From Methylovirgula sp. (GTDB lineage: Bacteria > Pseudomonadota > Alphaproteobacteria > Rhizobiales > Beijerinckiaceae), in the NCBI GenBank assembly GCA_030038595.1, contig JASHSW010000230.1, forward strand, positions 1 through 10,608: 10,608 nucleotides of DNA, in the 5' to 3' direction. A program made the position numbers and the translations under genes. Below the pieces are notes generated by a model that saw only the letters and a program-made list of their open reading frames with translations, was not told the DNA's origin and did no database searches. This document shows, one piece after another, positions 1-7,514 of this stretch (its first letter is position 1; each line of letters begins with the position of its first letter).

Positions 1-368
1 TCGCGAGTCGCCCCCGCCGCGACATCGACGAGACGATAGCCCTTTCTCGCCAGCCTGCCGCGGCGCAGATTGTTGGCCTCGAGTCCGAGAAGAATTTCGA
101 GAAGAAGGCCGATCAAGAAGGCGATGGCTCCCCCCACGATGGGCTGGATCGCCAGCAACGAAAAGACGATGAGCCACACGAGCAGCTCGAGCCAGAGTCC
201 CTGCCAGGCAAGCCAGATCGGGCCGAGGAAAAACGCGGCGCGCGAAAAACGCTCCGGCACGAATTTAGCGCGGACGAGCGCGGCCTCGCCCGGCGACCGT
301 GGCTCGTTCGCAAAACCCGACGTGTCGCGCGGACCACGCGTCGGGAGATGAACCGTATAGACGGGCAT
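1..368 (-). CDS. DUF2628 domain membrane protein (partial, runs off left edge)
   Basis: Reading the minus strand from an ATG at 368 gives an open frame of 122 codons with no stop before the window edge. The N-terminus begins MPVYTVHLP, typical of the alphaproteobacterial DUF2628 family. A short polar stretch follows (about residues 10-43). Then come two hydrophobic segments at about 46-75 and 77-96, rich in Trp and Leu (WLAWQGLWLELLVWLIVF), and a basic tail with LRRGRLARKGYRLVDV at about 101-116. This looks like a small inner-membrane protein with a cytoplasmic basic end. Its biochemical role is unknown. The start lies 11 bp after the hisB stop on the same strand, so the two are probably cotranscribed. 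In many Rhizobiales a DUF2628 gene sits between hisB and hisH; that is family knowledge, and hisH would lie outside this window. No strong Shine-Dalgarno sequence precedes the ATG. Confidence is high in the gene and family, nil in function. Confidence 0.85.
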   Translation of the reverse strand, partial: MPVYTVHLPTRGPRDTSGFANEPRSPGEAALVRAKFVPERFSRAAFFLGPIWLAWQGLWLELLVWLIVFSLLAIQPIVGGAIAFLIGLLLEILLGLEANNLRRGRLARKGYRLVDVAAGATR

Positions 369-379
369 ATCCAGTTCCG

Positions 380-973
380 TCAGCCAGCCAGCGACCCTTT
401 GGTCGAGGGGATTTCGCCGCTCTGCCGCGCGTCGATCGCAATCGCGGCGCGCAGCGCCCGGGCAAGACCTTTGAACGCCGACTCGGCGATATGATGGCTG
501 TTTTCCCCATATAGGGTCTCGACGTGCAAATTCACGCCCATATGGGTCGCGACCGCCTGGAAAAATTCGCGCACCAGCTCGGTGTCGAAACTGCCGATCT
601 TGGCGCGTGCGAATTTCGTGCGGAAGACGAGAAACGGGCGCCCGGAGAGATCGACCGCGACGCGCGTCAAGGCCTCGTCCATCGGCACATGCACGTCGGC
701 GAAACGGCCGATGCCGCGTCCATCGCCGAGCGCCTGGCGCAAAGCTTGGCCGAGCGCAATGCCGGTATCTTCGACGGTATGATGCGGATCGATGTGAAGA
801 TCGCCTTTGGCGGCGATCTCGATGTCGATCAGCGAATGGCGCGCGACCTGCTCCAGCATGTGATCGAAGAAGCCGATCCCGGTGGCGATCTTGGCGGCTC
901 CGGTGCCGTCGAGATCGACGCGGACCTCGATCGCCGTTTCCTTGGTCTTGCGGGAAATGAAGCCTTTGCGCAT
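380..973 (-). CDS. hisB: imidazoleglycerol-phosphate dehydratase (EC 4.2.1.19)
   Basis: The 197-residue product dehydrates imidazole glycerol phosphate to imidazole acetol phosphate in cytoplasmic histidine biosynthesis. The length fits monofunctional HisB, without the phosphatase domain of the E. coli fusion. The metal-binding signatures are present: GFFDHML with H38, DPHHTVED at 62-69 (H64, H65, E68), a second His cluster [11 protein letters not shown] at 158-168 (H160, H161, E164, K168), and the usual C-terminal IPSTKGSL. The frame stays open upstream to 1255, but the extra 94 residues look nothing like the family. The start at 973 places [13 protein letters not shown] at the N-terminus, as expected. 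No clear ribosome binding site is visible before it. A DUF2628 gene follows 11 bp downstream. The gene is divergent from hslV across a 263-bp gap. The identity is secure and the exact start only likely. Confidence 0.96.
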   Translation of the reverse strand: MRKGFISRKTKETAIEVRVDLDGTGAAKIATGIGFFDHMLEQVARHSLIDIEIAAKGDLHIDPHHTVEDTGIALGQALRQALGDGRGIGRFADVHVPMDEALTRVAVDLSGRPFLVFRTKFARAKIGSFDTELVREFFQAVATHMGVNLHVETLYGENSHHIAESAFKGLARALRAAIAIDARQSGEIPSTKGSLAG

Positions 974-1079
974 GGCTTGGACGGGTCTGGAACGGTGCGG
1001 GCCGCCTGCTCCATAGCACGCCAATTGCCGCACTGCCTGGAGGCGGCCAAGATTAGAGCATTTTTGGGTAAAGGGAAAA

Positions 1080-1101
1080 CCAAGGCAGCAAAAGCCTTTG
1101 G
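1080..1101 (-). other. hairpin followed by a U-run, upstream of hisB
   Basis: On the minus strand the sequence reads CCAAAGGC, a 7-nt loop, GCCTTGG, then TTTT (forward 1076-1079). The stem is 7 bp with one bulged base. This resembles a weak intrinsic terminator or attenuator about 107 bp before the hisB start. No leader peptide rich in His codons is visible upstream, so classical his attenuation is not supported. A -10-like TCTAAT lies downstream of the hairpin on the same strand (forward 1052-1057) but has no good -35. Confidence 0.25.
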
Positions 1102-1175
1102 CGAAGCTAGAGAAATCACCTCTCTTCGATGCCACCCGGCCGGCAAGGGCGGGCGCTGCGCCACGGCCTTTTGCG

Positions 1176-1203
1176 CTTGCAAGGCTTCGCCCTACTCCAT
1201 AGA
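1176..1203 (+). promoter_or_regulatory. candidate heat-shock (RpoH-type) promoter of hslVU
   Basis: The sequence has CTTGCAA at 1176-1182 and CCATAGA at 1197-1203, that is CTTG, 17 nt, then CCATA. Known sigma-32-type promoters of proteobacteria have CTTGAA and a CCCAT/CYTAT-like -10 with about this spacing, and hslVU is a standard heat-shock operon. A start point about 7 nt past the -10 would lie near 1210. That is downstream of the upstream ATG at 1207 and leaves a leader of about 27 nt before the ATG at 1237. The assignment rests on motif match only. Confidence 0.5.
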
Positions 1204-1236
1204 TGAATGACCTCATCGCAGCGAGTTCCCCACCCG

Positions 1237-1803
1237 ATGACCGATCCTTCGCCAAGCCGCGATGTCTGGCACGCGACCACGATCGTCATGGTTCGCAAGG
1301 GCGGCCGTACCGTGATCGGCGGCGACGGACAGGTCAGCATCGGGCAGACGATCATCAAGGGAAATGCCAAGAAAGTGCGCCGCCTCGCCAAAGGCGAGGT
1401 GATCGGCGGCTTCGCAGGCGCCACCGCCGACGCGTTCACGCTCTTTGAGCGGCTCGAAGCGAAGCTCGAACAATACCCGGGCCAGCTCGTGCGCGCCTGC
1501 GTGGAACTCGCCAAGGATTGGCGCACCGACCGCTATTTGCGCCGTCTTGAAGCGATGATGCTCGTCGCCGACAAAGACGCGGGGCTCGTTTTGACCGGCA
1601 CGGGCGACGTGCTTGAACCGGAAATGACCGGCGACGGCAGCGTCATGGGGATCGGCTCGGGCGGCAATTACGCGCTCGCCGCCGGCCGCGCGTTGCTTTC
1701 GACCGATCTCGACGCCGAGGCCATCGCCCGGCGCGCCCTCGAAATCGCCGCCGACATCTGCGTCTATACCAACCGCAATCTCGTCATCGAGAGCATTCCT
1801 TGA
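1237..1803 (+). CDS. hslV: HslV, peptidase subunit of ATP-dependent HslVU protease (EC 3.4.25.2)
   Basis: HslV forms the double-hexamer threonine-peptidase chamber that degrades unfolded proteins passed on by HslU in the cytoplasm. From the ATG at 1237 the product is 188 residues. It begins with a 13-residue propeptide ending WHA, followed by [11 protein letters not shown]14 would become the N-terminal catalytic threonine after self-processing. The family block [10 protein letters not shown], the [18 protein letters not shown] segment and [14 protein letters not shown] are all present. An in-frame ATG at 1207 would add 10 residues. I prefer 1237 because the length fits relatives, a weak GCGAG precedes it, and the candidate heat-shock promoter would start transcription after 1207. 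hslU follows after 34 bp. Related rhizobia often carry a GNAT acetyltransferase gene between the two, which is missing here. Confidence 0.96.
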   Translation: MTDPSPSRDVWHATTIVMVRKGGRTVIGGDGQVSIGQTIIKGNAKKVRRLAKGEVIGGFAGATADAFTLFERLEAKLEQYPGQLVRACVELAKDWRTDRYLRRLEAMMLVADKDAGLVLTGTGDVLEPEMTGDGSVMGIGSGGNYALAAGRALLSTDLDAEAIARRALEIAADICVYTNRNLVIESIP

Positions 1804-1841
1804 TGCTCTCCCCCTTCCGCTGGCGTCGCCTCCGAGCATGA
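1803..1841 (+). CDS. 12-residue linking mini-ORF between hslV and hslU (uncertain)
   Basis: The hslV stop and an ATG overlap as TGATG (1801-1805). That ATG opens a frame encoding [12 protein letters not shown], whose TGA stop at 1839-1841 overlaps the hslU start codon as ATGA. No convincing Shine-Dalgarno sequence lies before hslU, so termination-reinitiation through this frame could couple the two subunits. It could also be the leftover start of a lost gene, or chance. There is no protein-level evidence. Confidence 0.25.
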   Translation: MLSPFRWRRLRA

Positions 1842-3145
1842 CCGATTTTTCGCCCCGCGAGATCGTCTCCGAACTCGATCGTTTCATCGTCGGTCAGAAA
1901 CAGGCCAAGCGCGCCGTCGCCGTCGCGCTGCGCAACCGCTGGCGGCGGCTGCGCCTCGAGGGGCCGATGCGCGACGAGGTGATGCCCAAGAACATCCTGA
2001 TGATCGGCCCGACCGGTTGCGGCAAGACGGAGATCTCGCGGCGGCTCGCTAAATTGGCCAACGCGCCGTTTCTCAAGGTCGAGGCGACGAAGTTCACCGA
2101 AGTGGGCTACGTCGGGCGCGACGTCGAGCAAATCGTTCGCGATCTCGTCGAGATCGCAATCTCCATGGTCAAACAGGAGAAGCGCAAGGCGCTGAACGCC
2201 CGCGCCCAGCTCGCCGCCGAGGAACGGCTACTCGACGCATTGGTGGGGCCAAGCGCCTCGCCGGCGACGCGCGATGCCTTCCGCAAAAGGCTGCGCGACG
2301 GAGAATTGGCGGACAAGGAGATCGAGATCGAACTCGCCCAACCTTCCTCGGGGTTGCCGATGTTCGAGCTTCCCAACATGCCAGGCGCCACGATCGGCGC
2401 GATTTCGCTCGGCGATATTTTCGGCAAGGGCTTCGGCAAACAGGTGAAACTCCGCCGCACGTCGGTGAAGGACGCCTACGAACCGTTGATCGCCGAAGAA
2501 AGCGACAAGCTCATGGACCAGGACCAGATCGTGCAGGAGGCGATCCGCGAAGTCGAAAACAACGGTATCGTCTTCCTCGATGAGATCGACAAGATCTGCG
2601 GGCGCGAGGGCCGCATCGGCGCCGACGTGTCGCGCGAAGGCGTGCAGCGCGATCTTCTGCCGCTGATCGAAGGCACGACCGTCTCGACCAAACACGGCGC
2701 GGTGAAGACCGATCACGTGCTGTTCATCGCCTCCGGCGCCTTCCATACGGCGAAGCCTTCCGATCTGCTCCCCGAACTGCAGGGCCGGCTGCCGATCCGC
2801 GTCGAGCTGTCGCCGCTCAACGAGGACGATTTCCGCCGCATCCTCGTCGAGACGGAAGCAAGCCTCATCAAGCAATACGAAGCGCTGATGCTGACCGAGG
2901 GCGTCACGGTTTCTTTCACGCCCGACGGCGTAAACGCGATCGCCAAGATTGCCGTGCAGGTCAATTCGAGCGTCGAAAATATCGGCGCGCGGCGTCTGCA
3001 GACGGTGATGGAACGGGTGCTCGACGAAGTGAGCTTTACCGCGCCAGACCGGTTCGGCGATACGATCACGATCGATGCCGACTATGTCGAGAAGAACATC
3101 GGCGATCTCGCCCGCAACGCCGATTTGAGCCGGTTCATTCTTTGA
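1838..3145 (+). CDS. hslU: HslU, ATPase subunit of HslVU protease
   Basis: HslU is the AAA+ unfoldase that binds HslV and feeds substrates into it using ATP. The 435-residue product has the family's full length and order: an N-domain with [21 protein letters not shown], Walker A GPTGCGKT at 57-64, the pore loop GYVG at 90-93, and a charged I-domain at about 108-225. These are followed by Walker B IVFLDEID at 244-251, the GAFH segment at 300-303, the arginine finger region GRLPIRVEL (R317), and the sensor-2 helix [12 protein letters not shown] at about 382-393. It ends with LSRFIL, the conserved tail that inserts into HslV and activates it. It lies 34 bp after hslV in the same operon. No clear ribosome binding site is seen, so translation may depend on coupling to hslV. 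trpS follows 80 bp downstream. Confidence 0.98.
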   Translation: MTDFSPREIVSELDRFIVGQKQAKRAVAVALRNRWRRLRLEGPMRDEVMPKNILMIGPTGCGKTEISRRLAKLANAPFLKVEATKFTEVGYVGRDVEQIVRDLVEIAISMVKQEKRKALNARAQLAAEERLLDALVGPSASPATRDAFRKRLRDGELADKEIEIELAQPSSGLPMFELPNMPGATIGAISLGDIFGKGFGKQVKLRRTSVKDAYEPLIAEESDKLMDQDQIVQEAIREVENNGIVFLDEIDKICGREGRIGADVSREGVQRDLLPLIEGTTVSTKHGAVKTDHVLFIASGAFHTAKPSDLLPELQGRLPIRVELSPLNEDDFRRILVETEASLIKQYEALMLTEGVTVSFTPDGVNAIAKIAVQVNSSVENIGARRLQTVMERVLDEVSFTAPDRFGDTITIDADYVEKNIGDLARNADLSRFIL

Positions 3146-3225
3146 TCTTCCCGGCCCTGAGGGGCTGTGCCGACTTGCCAGGGCTCCGCGCCAGCGCCAT
3201 AAGCATCGCAATTGGCGGAGTCTTT

Positions 3226-4260
3226 ATGCCCGAATTCCAACCGCGCGTCTTTTCCGGCGTGCAGCCGACTGGCAATCTGCACCTCGGAAATTATCTCGGC
3301 GCGATCACCAAGTTCGTGGCGCTGCAGGAGACGCACGACTGCATCTATTGCGTCGTCGATCTTCACGCCATCACCGTGCCGCAGAACCCGGCGGAGCTGA
3401 AAGCCAGCATCCGCGAAGTCACCGCCGCCTTTCTCGCCGCCGGCATCGACGCGAAGAAACACATCGTCTTCAACCAGAGCCAAGTATCCGAACACGCCGA
3501 ACTCGCCTGGGTCTTGAATTGCGTGGCGCGGCTCGGCTGGCTCACCCGCATGACGCAATTCAAGGAGAAGGCGGGCAAGGACCGCGAGAACGTTTCGGTC
3601 GGGCTCTACGCCTACCCGATCCTGATGGCGGCGGACATTCTCGTCTATCGCGCCACGCACGTGCCGGTCGGCGAGGACCAGAAGCAGCATTTGGAGCTTG
3701 CTCGCGATATCGCCCAGAAATTCAACCTCGATTTCGGTGAAGAGATTGTCGCACTTGGACATGGCGACGCATTCTTTCCGCTGCCAGAGCCGCTGATTCA
3801 AGGCCCGGCCACACGCGTCATGAGCCTGCGCGACGGGACCAAGAAAATGTCGAAATCCGATCCGTCGGATTATTCGCGCATCAATCTGTCCGACGACGCC
3901 GACACGATCGCCCAAAAGATCCGCAAGGCGAAAACCGACCCCGAGCCTTTGCCCCGAGAGGTCGAAGGGCTCGCCAAACGTCCGGAGGCCGAAAATCTCG
4001 TCGGCATTTTTGCCGCGCTCGAGGGACGCTCCAAGGCCGAGGTGCTAGAGGCCTACGGCGGCGGCAATTTTTCGACGTTCAAATCCGCCTTGATCGACTT
4101 GACGGTCGCCAAGCTCACGCCGATCGGCGAAGCGATGGCCAAGCTCGCGCAGGATCAGGCCCATATCGACGCCGTGCTGGAAGACGGTGCCGCACGGGCG
4201 CGCGTCCTCGCCGCGGAGACGATGAAAGCAGTCAAGGACATCGTCGGCTTTGTGCGCTAA
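3226..4260 (+). CDS. trpS: tryptophanyl-tRNA synthetase (EC 6.1.1.2)
   Basis: This class Ic cytoplasmic enzyme charges tRNA-Trp with tryptophan. The 344-residue product matches the bacterial length. The HIGH-type motif is PTGNLHLGN with H19-L-G-N22, and the KMSKS loop is at 207-211. The tryptophan-pocket stretch YPILMAAD is at about 130-137, where D137 corresponds to the Asp that reads the indole nitrogen. [15 protein letters not shown] follows at 149-163. The frame is open back to 3142, but the ATG at 3226 starts exactly at the family N-terminus ([11 protein letters not shown]). It has a good ribosome binding site, GGCGGAG at 3214-3220, 5 nt away. It lies 80 bp after hslU on the same strand with no convincing terminator between, so read-through from the heat-shock operon is possible. 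Confidence 0.97.
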   Translation: MPEFQPRVFSGVQPTGNLHLGNYLGAITKFVALQETHDCIYCVVDLHAITVPQNPAELKASIREVTAAFLAAGIDAKKHIVFNQSQVSEHAELAWVLNCVARLGWLTRMTQFKEKAGKDRENVSVGLYAYPILMAADILVYRATHVPVGEDQKQHLELARDIAQKFNLDFGEEIVALGHGDAFFPLPEPLIQGPATRVMSLRDGTKKMSKSDPSDYSRINLSDDADTIAQKIRKAKTDPEPLPREVEGLAKRPEAENLVGIFAALEGRSKAEVLEAYGGGNFSTFKSALIDLTVAKLTPIGEAMAKLAQDQAHIDAVLEDGAARARVLAAETMKAVKDIVGFVR

Positions 4261-4380
4261 AGTTTTCGCTTCCGCACGCGCGAGTTGCGACGCTTGATCC
4301 AAGATTCTAGCCCGACGGCATTCGATGCAGATCGCCTCGGCGCCGAACGCATCGGTATTCTTGAAGCCTCCGGCGCGGTA

Positions 4381-5253
4381 ATGCCGACCGTGGAAAGCCG
4401 TCCGCTGTTCGCGGCCGTGCTGGCCGGCAGTTTCGCGCTGCATCTCTTGGCGCTGTTCCTGCTCAACCGGCTGGAACAAGCGCCGCTGAGCGGCCGGGAG
4501 GCGATGGTCGAAATCCCGGTCGACCTTGTCAGCGACCCCAATGCCACCAAAGGTTCGGCGAGCCGCGGCGCGGCCAAACCCGCGAGCCCTCTCGGACGAA
4601 AGGCGCAAGCCAAACCCGCGCCGCAGCCGGCCCATGCGCCGGCCGAAAAACCGGCGGCGCAAGCCAAGCCGGCTGGGCAGGCGCAAGCCGCGCCGTCGAA
4701 GCCCGCGCCGGACGCAAAGCCTGCCGCGCCGCCCGCGCCAAAATCCGCGCCGACGCAGCAACCGACGGCGCAATCCGGGCCGCCGAGGCAGGCCGCGCCG
4801 CAGCCGGCGCAGCCGACCGCCGCCCGCAACCCGCCGACTATCGCGGGACTGCAGATGGAGGCCGCGCATCCGATCCCCACGCCGGCGTCTTCGCCCTTCG
4901 GCATCATCGGCGACGACGATCCGCTGCTGCGCGCCGTCGCCGTTCCTCGGCCTACGGCCGGAGGCGATGAGGCGTTGAGCTATAAGACGATCGTGTTCGG
5001 CATGCTGGAACTTGCCAAACAATTCCCATCCGATGCCCGCGCCAGAGGCGCGCAAGGGACGGCGACGATCTATTTCGAGGTCAACGACGATGGCAGCGCG
5101 AAGAACATCCGGCTCCTGAAGTCGAGCGGCGACACGGAACTCGACGCCGAAAGCCTGGCGGTCGTGCTGCGCGCCTCGCCGTTTCCAAAACCTCCGCAGG
5201 GCGCCCAGCGGGCTTTCGCCGCGGATATCGAGTTCGATCCCGCCACGCGCTGA
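4381..5253 (+). CDS. TonB-family energy transducer (TonB C-terminal domain)
   Basis: From the ATG at 4381 the product is 290 residues and has the TonB layout. There is a short cytoplasmic N-terminus and one inner-membrane helix at about 9-28. A long Pro/Ala/Lys-rich periplasmic spacer follows at about 62-150, then a C-terminal TonB domain at about 212-285 with QFPSDARARGAQGTATIYF, DGSAKNI, LKSSGDTELDAESL and RASPFPKPP. The helix holds S17-FAL-H21, the SxxxH motif through which TonB and TolA couple to ExbBD or TolQR. This suggests it is energised by proton flow and acts on outer-membrane receptors. No exbB, exbD or receptor gene is in the window, so its partner and substrate are unknown. The frame is open back to a TTG at 4285. 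I prefer the ATG because the helix then sits where TonB's does, though neither start has a good ribosome binding site. The gene is tail-to-tail with the hydrolase, 9 bp apart. Confidence 0.85.
   Translation: MPTVESRPLFAAVLAGSFALHLLALFLLNRLEQAPLSGREAMVEIPVDLVSDPNATKGSASRGAAKPASPLGRKAQAKPAPQPAHAPAEKPAAQAKPAGQAQAAPSKPAPDAKPAAPPAPKSAPTQQPTAQSGPPRQAAPQPAQPTAARNPPTIAGLQMEAAHPIPTPASSPFGIIGDDDPLLRAVAVPRPTAGGDEALSYKTIVFGMLELAKQFPSDARARGAQGTATIYFEVNDDGSAKNIRLLKSSGDTELDAESLAVVLRASPFPKPPQGAQRAFAADIEFDPATR
4573..4815 (+). repeat. low-complexity AKPA/PAPA-coding tract in the TonB-like gene
   Basis: This stretch codes for degenerate repeats of the type AKPA, AQAKPAG and KPAPDAKPAAP, at about residues 65-145 of the TonB-like protein. 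The DNA is correspondingly rich in gcc/ccg/aag words. It forms the stiff periplasm-spanning arm usual in TonB and TolA. Such tracts often vary in length between strains. Confidence 0.7.
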
Positions 5254-5262
5254 GTCGGGCTT

Positions 5263-6069
5263 TTACTGGCGTTCGACGACCGTCTCAATCGCCTGTGCGA
5301 TGAGCGCCAAGTCGCTCGGACGCGAGAGGCGATGATCGCCGTCTTTGACGAGGCTCAGGACCGCCGGATCGCCGGCGAGATGTTCGACCAGCGTCACGGC
5401 GTGTTGCCAAGGTACGTCCTCGTCTCGCATGCCGTGAACGATATGAACCGGACAATAGGACCGGATCGTCGAATCGAGGAGCAGATGCCGACGCCCTTCT
5501 TCGATGAGCTCGCGCGTGATCCGGTACGGCGAATCGGAATAGGCGGAAGCGAGCAGACAGCAGCCTTCGGTTGCGAGCGCGGCGCGGGAGGCCTGCGACA
5601 GCTTCTCGAAGATCAACCGCTCGGTCATATCGACGGCCGGCGCGATCAGCACCAATCCGGCGAGGCGGGCGAGTTCGGCGCTTTGCGCGAAGCCGCGCGC
5701 TGCGAGCAGCGCCAACCATCCGCCCATCGAGGAGCCGACGAGAATTTGCGGGCCGGCGGTTGCGGCGCGGATGACGGCGAGCGCTTCCTCGAACCAGGCG
5801 CCGATCGTCCCCGCTTCAAACTTTCCTTCCGACTGGCCATGGCCCGAATAGTCGAACCGCAGACAGGCGCGCCCCTCATGCGCGGCGTATTCGTCAAGGA
5901 ACTCCGCCTTGGTCGAGCGCATGTGCGACATGAACCCGCCGAGCCAAACGAGGCCGGGGCGCGCATCCGTCGCGGCCGGTCGGCGCAGATAGGCGATGCG
6001 CCGCCCCTCGCCCAACGCGAGGAACTGTGGACGAAGCGTTTCCTCTTCCATCCCTGTTTGCGGTTGCAT
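5263..6069 (-). CDS. alpha/beta hydrolase (serine hydrolase fold)
   Basis: The product is a 268-residue single-domain alpha/beta hydrolase, with no signal peptide and probably cytoplasmic. The nucleophile elbow is GSSMGG, with S114 in G-S-S-M-G. The likely acid is D216 in HGMRDEDVP and the likely base H246 in DGDHRL. An oxyanion-type loop WLGGFMSH lies at 42-49, and RFDYSGHGQSEG at 71-82 is the usual strand-and-turn block. The layout resembles the ABHD10/BPHL-like esterase and thioesterase group, but the substrate cannot be read from the sequence. The frame is open back to 6138. I chose the ATG at 6069 because AGAGG (forward 6078-6082) stands 8 nt upstream. The gene is divergent from the glycosyltransferase, 74 bp away. 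A hydrolase near infC is a common rhizobial arrangement and does not by itself show a joint function. Confidence 0.88.
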   Translation of the reverse strand: MQPQTGMEEETLRPQFLALGEGRRIAYLRRPAATDARPGLVWLGGFMSHMRSTKAEFLDEYAAHEGRACLRFDYSGHGQSEGKFEAGTIGAWFEEALAVIRAATAGPQILVGSSMGGWLALLAARGFAQSAELARLAGLVLIAPAVDMTERLIFEKLSQASRAALATEGCCLLASAYSDSPYRITRELIEEGRRHLLLDSTIRSYCPVHIVHGMRDEDVPWQHAVTLVEHLAGDPAVLSLVKDGDHRLSRPSDLALIAQAIETVVERQ

Positions 6070-6143
6070 CTCTTTCGCCTCTATGTTCGCGCCATGAGTC
6101 GTGGGGGCCATAGGGCCCGATTGACCTCTCCGAGGCACGAGTC

Positions 6144-7373
6144 TTGTTGCACGTGACGCGGCAGCAATCGAGCGACGGATTGGTCGGGCGCGGCGCGCAT
6201 CCGCTGGCCGGGCTCGCCATCCTGCAAATCATACCGGAATTGCGTGCCGGGGGCGCCGAGGCCGCGACGATCGACATCGCTGCGGCGCTGGCCGAGGTCG
6301 GCGCCAGAGCGCTGGTGGCGAGCAAAGGCGGCCGAATGGTAAGCGAACTGCAGGCCAAAGGGGGCATCTGGCTGCCGTTCCCGGCGCGCAGCAAAAATCC
6401 TTTGGCGATGGCGCTCAACCAGCGGCGCCTGATACAACTCATCGATCAGGAAAACGTCGCGCTTGTTCACGCCCGCTCCCGGGCTCCCGCATGGATCGCC
6501 TTTGGGGCGACCCAACGCCGGAAGGTCCCGTTCGTGACCACCTATCACGGCGCCTATTCCGGCAACAACGCGCTCAAATTGCGCTACAACTCGATCATGG
6601 CGAAGGGCGATGCGGTCGTTGCCAACTCGATCTACGATGCGCGCCGCGCCGCCGAACTTTATCCATTCGCGGCCGCCAATATCCGCGTCATTGAACGGGG
6701 CATCGATCTGCGCGTCTTCAACCCGCAGGAGGTCGATCCGGCGCGCGTCAAATACCTGCGGCAGATTTGGGGGGTCGCAAGCGACGAAAGGATCGTTCTA
6801 TTGGCGGCGCGGCTCGCCGCCTGGAAGGGTCACAAGACTCTCATCGAAGCGGCGCGCCTTCTTGTCGCGGCCGGGCTCGCCGGCACGAAATTCATCCTGG
6901 CCGGCGACGACCAAGAGCACAGCGCTTATGTCCGGGAGATCGACGCCGCGATCGGGCAAGCCGGGCTGACCGGTGCGGTTCGGCGCGTCGGGCATTGCGG
7001 CGACATGCCCGCTGCCCTGCTCGCCGCCGCGGTCGCGGTCGTGCCGTCAACGCGACCTGAATCCTTCGGGCGCGTCGCGGTCGAAGCGCAGGCAATGGGA
7101 ACGCCGGTCGTCGTTTCCGATCTTGGCGGGCTCAGCGAGCTTGTTCTTTCGCCGCCCGAGGTCGATTTTGCGTTCCGTACCGGCTGGCGCGTGCCCAGCG
7201 GTCATGGGCGGGCGCTCGCCAAATCGATCTTCGAGGCTCTGACGCTCGGCGCGGCGGCGCGCGACGCGTTTTTGCTGCGCGCCCGCGCCCATGTTTTGAA
7301 CCGGTTTTCCGTCGAGCGCGTGAAAGCCGAAACCCTCGCCGCCTATGCCGCGTTAGCCCGCCCGCAAAGCTGA
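6144..7373 (+). CDS. glycosyltransferase family 4 protein
   Basis: The product is a 409-residue retaining GT-B glycosyltransferase, probably acting on the cytoplasmic face of the inner membrane to build a surface polysaccharide or lipopolysaccharide core. Donor and acceptor are unknown. The N-terminal half opens with LAILQIIPELRAGGAE (about 24-39), a typical GT4 first strand and glycine loop, and continues with VHARSRAPAW and VTTYHGAY at 131-138. The C-terminal half has LLAARLAAWKGHKTLIEA (about 219-236), VGHCGDMPA at 282-290 and the diagnostic E-x7-E, with E306 and E314 in PESFGRVAVEAQAMGTPVV. The proposed start is the TTG at 6144, because GAGG at 6132-6135 is 8 nt upstream. GTG at 6153 is the alternative and lacks a ribosome binding site. 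No N-terminal membrane helix is visible. The gene is divergent from the hydrolase, and its stop lies 42 bp before a small reading frame in the infC leader. Confidence 0.92.
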   Translation: MLHVTRQQSSDGLVGRGAHPLAGLAILQIIPELRAGGAEAATIDIAAALAEVGARALVASKGGRMVSELQAKGGIWLPFPARSKNPLAMALNQRRLIQLIDQENVALVHARSRAPAWIAFGATQRRKVPFVTTYHGAYSGNNALKLRYNSIMAKGDAVVANSIYDARRAAELYPFAAANIRVIERGIDLRVFNPQEVDPARVKYLRQIWGVASDERIVLLAARLAAWKGHKTLIEAARLLVAAGLAGTKFILAGDDQEHSAYVREIDAAIGQAGLTGAVRRVGHCGDMPAALLAAAVAVVPSTRPESFGRVAVEAQAMGTPVVVSDLGGLSELVLSPPEVDFAFRTGWRVPSGHGRALAKSIFEALTLGAAARDAFLLRARAHVLNRFSVERVKAETLAAYAALARPQS

Positions 7374-7408
7374 GCAGGGCTGGAATTGGCGATACGCCCA
7401 AGGAGATT

Positions 7409-7417
7409 TGGTAAAAT
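7409..7417 (+). promoter_or_regulatory. candidate extended -10 promoter element for infC
   Basis: TGGTAAAAT matches the extended -10 form (TG, one base, then TATAAT) with a single mismatch. There is no convincing -35 at normal spacing; TTGGCG at 7386-7391 is 20 nt away. It overlaps the ATG of the 7416 reading frame, so the two readings compete: if this is the promoter, that frame is not translated from this transcript. A second candidate, TTGACT at 7452-7457 with GATTCT at 7475-7480 (17-nt spacer), has a better -35 but a poorer -10. Confidence 0.3.
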
Positions 7418-7484
7418 GCCACGCCGATGTCGACGCGCCGTTTTCGCTCCATTGACTTCGCCGCGCAATGCAACGATTCTCTAG
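7416..7484 (+). CDS. 22-residue basic leader reading frame upstream of infC (uncertain)
   Basis: An ATG at 7416 is preceded by AAGGAGA at 7400-7406, 9 nt away. This is the strongest Shine-Dalgarno sequence in the window by eye. The frame has 22 codons and stops at TAG (7482-7484). The peptide starts [12 protein letters not shown], so it is Arg-rich with one Cys. It lies 42 bp after the glycosyltransferase stop and 83 bp before the infC start. It could be a regulatory leader peptide, a small protein, or chance. It is not in the infC frame. Translation from glycosyltransferase read-through mRNA is plausible; a promoter inside the frame would exclude it. Confidence 0.35.
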   Translation: MPRRCRRAVFAPLTSPRNATIL

Positions 7485-7514
7485 GACGGGTCAGGCGAGA
7501 TCCCGGCTGCCGCA

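Noticed and set aside
974..1255. 94-residue N-terminal extension of HisB from an upstream in-frame start
   Set aside because: The residues before [13 protein letters not shown] resemble no IGPD N-terminus and cross into the hslV control region. The frame is open by GC-rich chance.
3146..3180. Possible terminator hairpin GCCC-TGAG-GGGC after hslU
   Set aside because: Only 4 bp of stem and no T-run; too weak to call.
2228..3211. 327-codon open frame on the minus strand opposite hslU
   Set aside because: Fully antisense to a conserved AAA+ gene and shows no family motif; high-GC shadow.
4045..5055. 336-codon Arg/Gly-rich frame opposite trpS and the TonB-like gene
   Set aside because: Its composition mirrors the Pro/Ala-rich TonB spacer read backwards, with no independent start signal or domain.
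5332..6156. 274-codon plus-strand frame opposite the alpha/beta hydrolase
   Set aside because: The hydrolase on the other strand has a full set of catalytic motifs and a ribosome binding site, while this frame has neither.
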